A stretch of 64,000 nucleotides of DNA from Clostridia bacterium (GTDB lineage Bacteria; Bacillota; Clostridia; Lachnospirales; Lachnospiraceae): contig CAJTIM010000023.1 in NCBI GenBank assembly GCA_910576325.1, positions 1 to 64,000 of the forward strand. The letters run 5' to 3'. Positions 59,534 to 64,000 of the stretch are shown here, piece by piece. Position 1 is the first letter of the stretch. Each line of letters opens with the position of its first letter. Under the pieces are notes generated by a model. It ran no database searches and was not told where the DNA came from. It saw nothing but the letters and a program-made list of their open reading frames with translations. A program made the translations under genes and the position numbers.

Positions 59534-61282
59534 TTAATGACTGCCGGATACCGCCCCGGTTTCCGCATCCACGGTCACTACGGCTCCGTTTTTCAGAATA
59601 TCCACCGCATGCTCCGCGCCTACAATCACCGGAATATCCAGGGTCAGGCCCACTATGGCGCCGTGGGAATTGCTTCCCTCCCGCTCGGTTACCAGAGCCG
59701 AAGCGGTCTTAAGCTCCGGAAGCATCTCATTGGCTGTCTCCGGCACCACGATAATATCGCCTGCATGGTAGAGCTTTTTCAGCTCCTTGGCATCCCTTGC
59801 CACGCACAGGGGGCCGCAGACTTTTTTCCTGGTAATTCCCTGGCCCGTAACAAGAATCTGACCGGCCACCTGAACCTTGATAAGATTGGTGGTTCCCGTA
59901 ATGCCAAGGGGCACGCCGGCAGTCAGCACCGTCAGATCTCCGCGCATTACCAGCTTCGCCTGTTCCGCAGCCTCCACCGCCCGGTTAAAGAGCGTCTCCG
60001 CGTTGTCCTCCCGCTCCAGCAAGAGAGGCTCCACGCCCCAGTAAAGATTTAGCTGGCGGCACACATAATCGTCCATACAGCACCCGATAATGGTACAGCT
60101 TGGACGGTAGCGGGAAATCATGCCCACGGTACGGCCTGATTTTGACACGGTGATAATGGCCGCCGCCTTCAGATCCGCCGCCGTAGTACACGTGGCATGG
60201 GATACGGCGTTGGTGATATCCGGCTTATCCATAATGCTCCGCCGTTTGAAGCGGTAATCATAATCAATGTCCTCCTCGGTACGGATGGCTATCCGGTCCA
60301 TCGTCTTAAGCGCCTCTACGGGATACTGGCCGGAGGCTGTCTCGCCGGAGAGCATAATCGCACCTGTGCCCTGGTAAATGGCGTTGGATACGTCGCTTGT
60401 CTCCGCCCGGGTGGGACGCGGATTCTTCATCATGGAATCCAGCATCTGGGTAGCCGTAATCACCGGCTTTCCAATCTCCAGGCTCTTTAAAATCAGCTTT
60501 TTCTGGATCACCGGCACTTCCTCCAGAGGAATCTCCACACCCATATCGCCTCTGGCAATCATAATGCCGTCGGATACGCGGAGGATCTCGTCAATATTTT
60601 CCACTCCCTGGAGATTTTCAATCTTGGCTATGATCTTGATGTGATCGCAGTTCCGCTCATCGAGAATCTTACGAATCTCCAGAATATCCTCAGCGCTTCT
60701 GGTAAAGGAGGCCGCAATAAAGTCAAAGCCCTCCTCGATTCCGAAAATAATATCATCATAGTCCTTTTCGCTGATAAAAGGCATATTCAGATTGACTCCG
60801 GGCACATTGATACCCTTTTTATTGGAAATGAAGCCGCCGTTTTTCACGGTGCAGTAAATATCCTTTTCCGTCACCTGATTGACTCGCAGCTCAATAAGTC
60901 CGTCATCAATGAGAATGGCGTCTCCCACCTCCACATCTTTGACCAGATCCCGGTAGGTGATAGACACAATCCCCTCGTTTCCCAATACCTCCTCGGTCGT
61001 CAGTACAAAGCTCTGGCCCTTTTTCAGCTCTATCTTGCCGCCCTCCACATCGCGGGTACGGATCTCCGGGCCTTTGGTGTCTAAAAGCATCGCAACGGGA
61101 AGCTTCAATTCCTCCCGCACCTTTTTTACCAGTTCGATTTTCCCCTTCTGCTCCTCATGGGTTCCGTGGGAAAAGTTCAGTCTTGCCACGTTCATTCCGG
61201 CCAGCATCAGCTCCCGGATCATCTGCTCCGACTCGGAGGCCGGGCCTAAGGTACAAATAATCTTTGTCTTTCTTCTTCTCAT
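59534..61282 (-). CDS. pyk: Pyruvate kinase with C-terminal PEP-utiliser-type domain
   Basis: A 582-residue pyruvate kinase converting phosphoenolpyruvate and ADP to pyruvate and ATP. TKIICTLGPASES opens the barrel; MIARGDMGVEIPLEEVPVIQK and KPVITATQMLDSMMKNPRPTR are catalytic-site blocks. The last 100 residues are the extra C-terminal domain of the PEP-utilising mobile type (GSNSHGAIVGLTLDIPVIVG), as in Geobacillus. The ATG follows AAGGAGGATT, and a good promoter lies at 61379-61408. Confidence 0.96.
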   Translation of the reverse strand: MRRRKTKIICTLGPASESEQMIRELMLAGMNVARLNFSHGTHEEQKGKIELVKKVREELKLPVAMLLDTKGPEIRTRDVEGGKIELKKGQSFVLTTEEVLGNEGIVSITYRDLVKDVEVGDAILIDDGLIELRVNQVTEKDIYCTVKNGGFISNKKGINVPGVNLNMPFISEKDYDDIIFGIEEGFDFIAASFTRSAEDILEIRKILDERNCDHIKIIAKIENLQGVENIDEILRVSDGIMIARGDMGVEIPLEEVPVIQKKLILKSLEIGKPVITATQMLDSMMKNPRPTRAETSDVSNAIYQGTGAIMLSGETASGQYPVEALKTMDRIAIRTEEDIDYDYRFKRRSIMDKPDITNAVSHATCTTAADLKAAAIITVSKSGRTVGMISRYRPSCTIIGCCMDDYVCRQLNLYWGVEPLLLEREDNAETLFNRAVEAAEQAKLVMRGDLTVLTAGVPLGITGTTNLIKVQVAGQILVTGQGITRKKVCGPLCVARDAKELKKLYHAGDIIVVPETANEMLPELKTASALVTEREGSNSHGAIVGLTLDIPVIVGAEHAVDILKNGAVVTVDAETGAVSGSH

Positions 61283-61378
61283 AATCCTCCTTGACGCCTG
61301 CTTTGCGCCTTGCTTCTATCTTATTCCGGTACGGCATTATATCCATAACGCCGAATCATGTGCTTAGAGCACTTGCTT

Positions 61379-61408
61379 ATTATACTTCGCCAGGGGAAGA
61401 AGCGTCAA
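61379..61408 (-). promoter_or_regulatory. pyk promoter
   Basis: On the minus strand TTGACG and a perfect TATAAT are separated by 18 bp, about 95 bp upstream of the ATG. Confidence 0.7.
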
Positions 61409-61432
61409 GGCTGGGTTTTGGGAAATTTATGC

Positions 61433-62332
61433 TCACTTTGCTCTCTCAAGCAGACGTCCAAGCTCTTGTTCCAGCTCTTCCTGCGACACCCCGCACCCAT
61501 GTCCTCCTAAGGAAATGGACGGCTTCGTCTTTCCGTGGAAGTCGCTTCCGCAGGTATAGAACAAACCGTATGCTTTCGCCTGCTCCATGCGTTCCAGTGC
61601 CTGCTCCGGGGTATGATAGCTGCTGAAGGCTTCCATTCCGTCTATTCCAAGGGACACGATTCCCTTAAGAAGCTGCTCCTTTCCCTCTAAATTGACACAG
61701 GGGTGTGCCAGAACCGCAAGGCCGTGGTTTTGATGGATGATATCAACAATCGTTTTCATATCCGGAATTTTGATCCCGGCATGGCATGGCTTTCCCTGAG
61801 AATAAAAATCCCAGTAAAAATTCACAAGAGCATTGTCCGCCCGGCTGCCGCCCTCCCGGTAAGGAAGAAGCATGGGATGGTCCGCGTATTCCGGCTTTTC
61901 CAAAAGTACCTCCGCAAACATTTCTCCGGTCCAGGAATCCGGCCAGCGGCTGTCTTTGGAAAGCTCCGTCATCTCCTCCGCCGTCACTTCAAAGCCAAGC
62001 TCTTTTGTCTTGGCAAGCATGATTAGAGACGCTTCCCGAACCTGGGATCTGATATTTTCCTCAATCCCTGCAAAGTCCGAGGCGCGGTAGTCTATGCGGT
62101 ATCCCAGCATATGAAAATTGGCGCCCTCATAGGCGCAGTCAATCTCAATTCCCGGAATGTAATGTATTCCCTGCTCCTTTGCGGCTTTCTTTGCCTCCTC
62201 ATTGGCTTTGGCGCAGTTGTGATCCGTGATTGCCATAAGCCGCACGCCTTTGGATGCGCACTGTTTTACAAGCTCCAAAGGCGTATAGGTTCCGTCATCG
62301 CTGTAGTTGCTGTGCATGTGTAGATCAATCAT
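61433..62332 (-). CDS. PHP-domain phosphoesterase
   Basis: A 299-residue PHP-fold protein. IDLHMHSNYSDDG near the N-terminus has the first metal motif (HxH). AITDHNCAKANEEA, GIEIDCAY, AVLAHPCVN and TCGSDFHGK supply further metal ligands. The group resembles RNase AM (YciV)/nucleoside-3',5'-bisphosphate phosphatases; the substrate is not determined. The ATG is preceded by ATAGGAGG at the end of a family-1 repeat. Confidence 0.87.
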   Translation of the reverse strand: MIDLHMHSNYSDDGTYTPLELVKQCASKGVRLMAITDHNCAKANEEAKKAAKEQGIHYIPGIEIDCAYEGANFHMLGYRIDYRASDFAGIEENIRSQVREASLIMLAKTKELGFEVTAEEMTELSKDSRWPDSWTGEMFAEVLLEKPEYADHPMLLPYREGGSRADNALVNFYWDFYSQGKPCHAGIKIPDMKTIVDIIHQNHGLAVLAHPCVNLEGKEQLLKGIVSLGIDGMEAFSSYHTPEQALERMEQAKAYGLFYTCGSDFHGKTKPSISLGGHGCGVSQEELEQELGRLLERAK

Positions 62333-62343
62333 GAAATAACCTC

Positions 62344-62433
62344 CTATAAAAGTCGCTGCGCGACGGCACTAAAGGGTAAAGTCACTTCGACGCACCTGTA
62401 ATGAGAGAAACTTTCATTCGAAAGGGCACTCAT
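62344..62433 (-). CDS. Putative 29-aa leader peptide inside family-1 repeat
   Basis: A short frame starting MSALSNESFS and ending AVAQRLL. Its TAG stop is the first part of TAGGAGG, the ribosome-binding site of the PHP gene. The start follows GAGAGGAA. Translation is not proven. Confidence 0.3.
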   Translation of the reverse strand: MSALSNESFSHYRCVEVTLPFSAVAQRLL

Positions 62434-62730
62434 GAAAGTTCCTCTCGTGCGTCTTTGCGACTTTACCGTCCAGCAGAAATTATTTTCAAAAACACTTGAC
62501 ATTTCTTAGCCGGACTATAAAAGTCGCTGCGCGACGGCACTAAAGGGTAAAGCCGCTTCGACGCACCTGCAATGAGAGGAACTGTTATTCGAAAGGGCAC
62601 TTATAAAAGTTCCTCTCGTGTGTCTTTGCGACTTTACCGTCCGGCAAAAAATTTATCTAAATCGCTTGACATTTCTTAGCTGGACTATTTTATGTCGCTG
62701 CGCGACAGCACTAAAGGATAAAGTCGCTTA
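62352..62730 (-). repeat. Composite family-1 array with B segments, period 171 bp
   Basis: Family-1 copies at 62352-62467 and 62523-62638 and a partial at 62694-62730. They are separated by B segments at 62468-62515 and 62639-62685 whose ends are inverted repeats of GTCC(A/G)GC. The second copy has ATA instead of ATG at the short-frame start. The array spans the whole gap from the stop codon of the sugar isomerase to the PHP gene. Confidence 0.92.
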
Positions 62731-63606
62731 TCCTCTTACAAGCTTTTCCAGCTCTTGGTATACGAATTTTGTAAATGTATATATTTCTTCCTCTGCTTCC
62801 CGTTTAGAAAATGTTTCATAGGCCCACCACCCCCGGAAGCCTGTGGACTTTATGGCATCCACCCATTCTTTGATTGGAACGGCGCCCTCATAGAAAGCCA
62901 CGTCACGGAAGATCTCTTCACAGGGAACCCGCTCGTCCGGCTCTCCGGAATTGCAGATGTGTACGCCCAGGATTAAGTCTTTGTTGATTTTGGAAAGAAA
63001 CTCCGCGTCAAGTCCCGCAATGTAATTGTGATAAAAATCCACGACAATCTTCAAATTCTCCCGCCCTGCTTCCTCCACAATCGGAATCGCCTCCTTCAGT
63101 GAGGGAATCGGCGTCCAGCACAAAGGTTCAAAAAACAGCTCCAGGTCAAACTGAACAGCCAAATCAGCCAACGTCCTCAAGTTTTTTACCATAACTTGAT
63201 ACTGTTCTTTTTGGGGATAGCCTAGCAGGCCCATATATCCTTTATAGGGAACTCCGCGCCGAAAGCAGTCTACTGCATGCCAGTCCACAGGCCCGTTGAT
63301 AAGCTCTACCGCATGGCTCCCCACCCGGGAGGCCGTCTCAAACAGCTTCTCCGCCTCCCGAAGCAGAGATATTTCATCACCGCCCCGCCGCTCAATATCG
63401 GAAAGCCAGCCCACGGAAGAAATCTCCAAGTTTCCGAGAAGCTCATGGATATCCGCAGCCTTATAGCCTGCCTGAAAAAAATAATCCAATTGAATCTTGG
63501 TAGGTTCAATGCAGTCAAAGCCTGCTGCCTTTGCCGCCTGTATGTAAGTGCGAAGGTTTGCTCTGCCCACCACGGAGCTTTGAAGGGAAAGTGCGTTTTG
63601 TCTCAT
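62728..63606 (-). CDS. Sugar phosphate isomerase/epimerase-like TIM-barrel protein
   Basis: A 292-residue xylose-isomerase-like TIM barrel. FEPLCWTPIPSLKEAIPIVE, KIVVDFYHNYIAG and LGVHICNSGEPDE show the metal-binding glutamate, aspartate and histidine pattern of the family. The substrate is unknown. It lies divergent from an AraC-type regulator at the window edge, which suggests an inducible sugar or polyol pathway continuing to the right. Its stop codon lies inside a partial family-1 repeat. Confidence 0.85.
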   Translation of the reverse strand: MRQNALSLQSSVVGRANLRTYIQAAKAAGFDCIEPTKIQLDYFFQAGYKAADIHELLGNLEISSVGWLSDIERRGGDEISLLREAEKLFETASRVGSHAVELINGPVDWHAVDCFRRGVPYKGYMGLLGYPQKEQYQVMVKNLRTLADLAVQFDLELFFEPLCWTPIPSLKEAIPIVEEAGRENLKIVVDFYHNYIAGLDAEFLSKINKDLILGVHICNSGEPDERVPCEEIFRDVAFYEGAVPIKEWVDAIKSTGFRGWWAYETFSKREAEEEIYTFTKFVYQELEKLVRG

Positions 63607-63667
63607 TTTGTTTATCCTTTCTTAGCGCATACCGTATTTTATTTATAAGAATACCGTCATTTATAGC

Positions 63668-63696
63668 TTGATGCAATGTAATTTACGACGTATAAT
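63668..63696 (+). promoter_or_regulatory. Promoter of the right-edge AraC gene
   Basis: TTGATG and a perfect TATAAT are separated by 17 bp, 31 bp before the ATG. Confidence 0.65.
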
Positions 63697-63727
63697 ATAA
63701 TAAAACCGACCAATCGGAGGCGCCTCT

Positions 63728-64000
63728 ATGGGACTTTATGTCTGCAATCTGAATCTGGATCATGAAAAAAAGCAATTGTATCCCCACGGAACCGCCAGCT
63801 TTCCCTGCGCCGCCTATCAACGGCTCTATTCGGACAGACCGGAGCATGTGATCCCCTGGCACTGGCATGAAGAATGGGAAATCGCTTATGTGGTAAGCGG
63901 CGCCCTCAAGTTCCAGATTCCTGCGAAGAGCTTTCCGCTCACACAGGGGGACTGTATCGCGGTCAATTCCAATGTGCTCCACGGAGCTGTTGCCGCACCG
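63728..64000 (+). CDS. AraC family regulator, N-terminal part (cut by window edge)
   Basis: The first 91 residues of a protein that runs past the window. HVIPWHWHEEWEIAYVVSG followed by GDCIAVNSNVLHGA is the cupin sensor domain typical of AraC-type sugar regulators. The DNA-binding part is not visible, so the class is inferred. The ATG follows GGAGGCGCCTCT. It is divergent from the sugar isomerase gene and probably controls it. Confidence 0.75.
   Translation, partial: MGLYVCNLNLDHEKKQLYPHGTASFPCAAYQRLYSDRPEHVIPWHWHEEWEIAYVVSGALKFQIPAKSFPLTQGDCIAVNSNVLHGAVAAP

Overview
The window looks like a chromosomal segment from a Lachnospiraceae-type member of the Clostridia. The evidence is gene content and gene order: a min-mre-rodA block next to mgsA, a sepF/ylmH/yggS block, DUF4321 and DUF6472 genes, UPF0210 paired with an ACT protein, and strong AGGAGG ribosome-binding sites. 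Nearly all genes lie on the minus strand, and the plus strand is C-rich and G-poor even through the one long plus-strand housekeeping gene (tmcAL). This suggests replication runs right to left here. No rRNA, CRISPR, prophage or intact insertion sequence was seen.

Layout. 0.2-9 kb: bacteriohemerythrin, a COG2509-type flavoprotein, a TraX-like membrane protein, a beta-helix acyltransferase-like protein, topoisomerase III, an RluA-type pseudouridine synthase and an Rpn-type nuclease/transposase. 9-10 kb: a gene-poor kilobase with a large inverted repeat. 10-19 kb: tmcAL, a HAD hydrolase, UPF0210 plus ACT, a WalJ-like hydrolase, coaE, polA and a zinc-finger anti-sigma-like protein. 19.4-30.3 kb: an L-rhamnose operon (ABC importer, rhamnulokinase, isomerase, aldolase) with a divergent AraC regulator. 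30.9 kb: tRNA-Leu(CAA). 31-38 kb: RluD-type synthase, lspA, aroB, ylmH, sepF, yggS, an HlyD-like protein, a small P-loop protein and mgsA. 38-48 kb: rodA, minE, minD, minC, a large PBP2, mreD, mreC, mreB, radC and DUF4321. 48-54.5 kb: two flavoproteins, a methionine gamma-lyase-family enzyme, miaA and an opposite-strand HTH/membrane-protein pair. 54.3-64 kb: DUF6472, mutL, mutS, pyruvate kinase, a PHP phosphoesterase, a TIM-barrel sugar isomerase and the start of another AraC regulator.

The most unusual content is a dispersed palindromic repeat of about 116 bp: 12 full or near-full copies and 5 partial ones at seven loci (11.4, 14.1, 18.6, 20.5-21.1, 22.4-22.6, 53.8 and 62.4-62.7 kb). At six loci it sits directly upstream of a gene's ribosome-binding site, always in the same orientation relative to that gene. 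Its stems show compensatory base changes. Each of the ten copies with an intact start also carries a short open frame (starting MSALS, with AVAQRL or a near variant towards the end). At three loci the stop codon of this frame is built into the downstream gene's Shine-Dalgarno sequence. A second, unrelated stem-loop family precedes mutS, a small coiled-coil gene and yggS, with a collapsed version before the first flavoprotein gene. Several other intergenic inverted repeats (7.7, 9.8-10.0 and 19.3 kb) look like miniature elements or structured RNAs.

The long cell-envelope series links peptidoglycan elongation (mreBCD, PBP2, rodA), division-site placement (minCDE, sepF) and lipoprotein maturation (lspA). 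The rhamnose cluster has import, isomerisation, phosphorylation and aldol cleavage, but no lactaldehyde-processing enzyme in the window. All calls come from reading the sequence; no database search was run.
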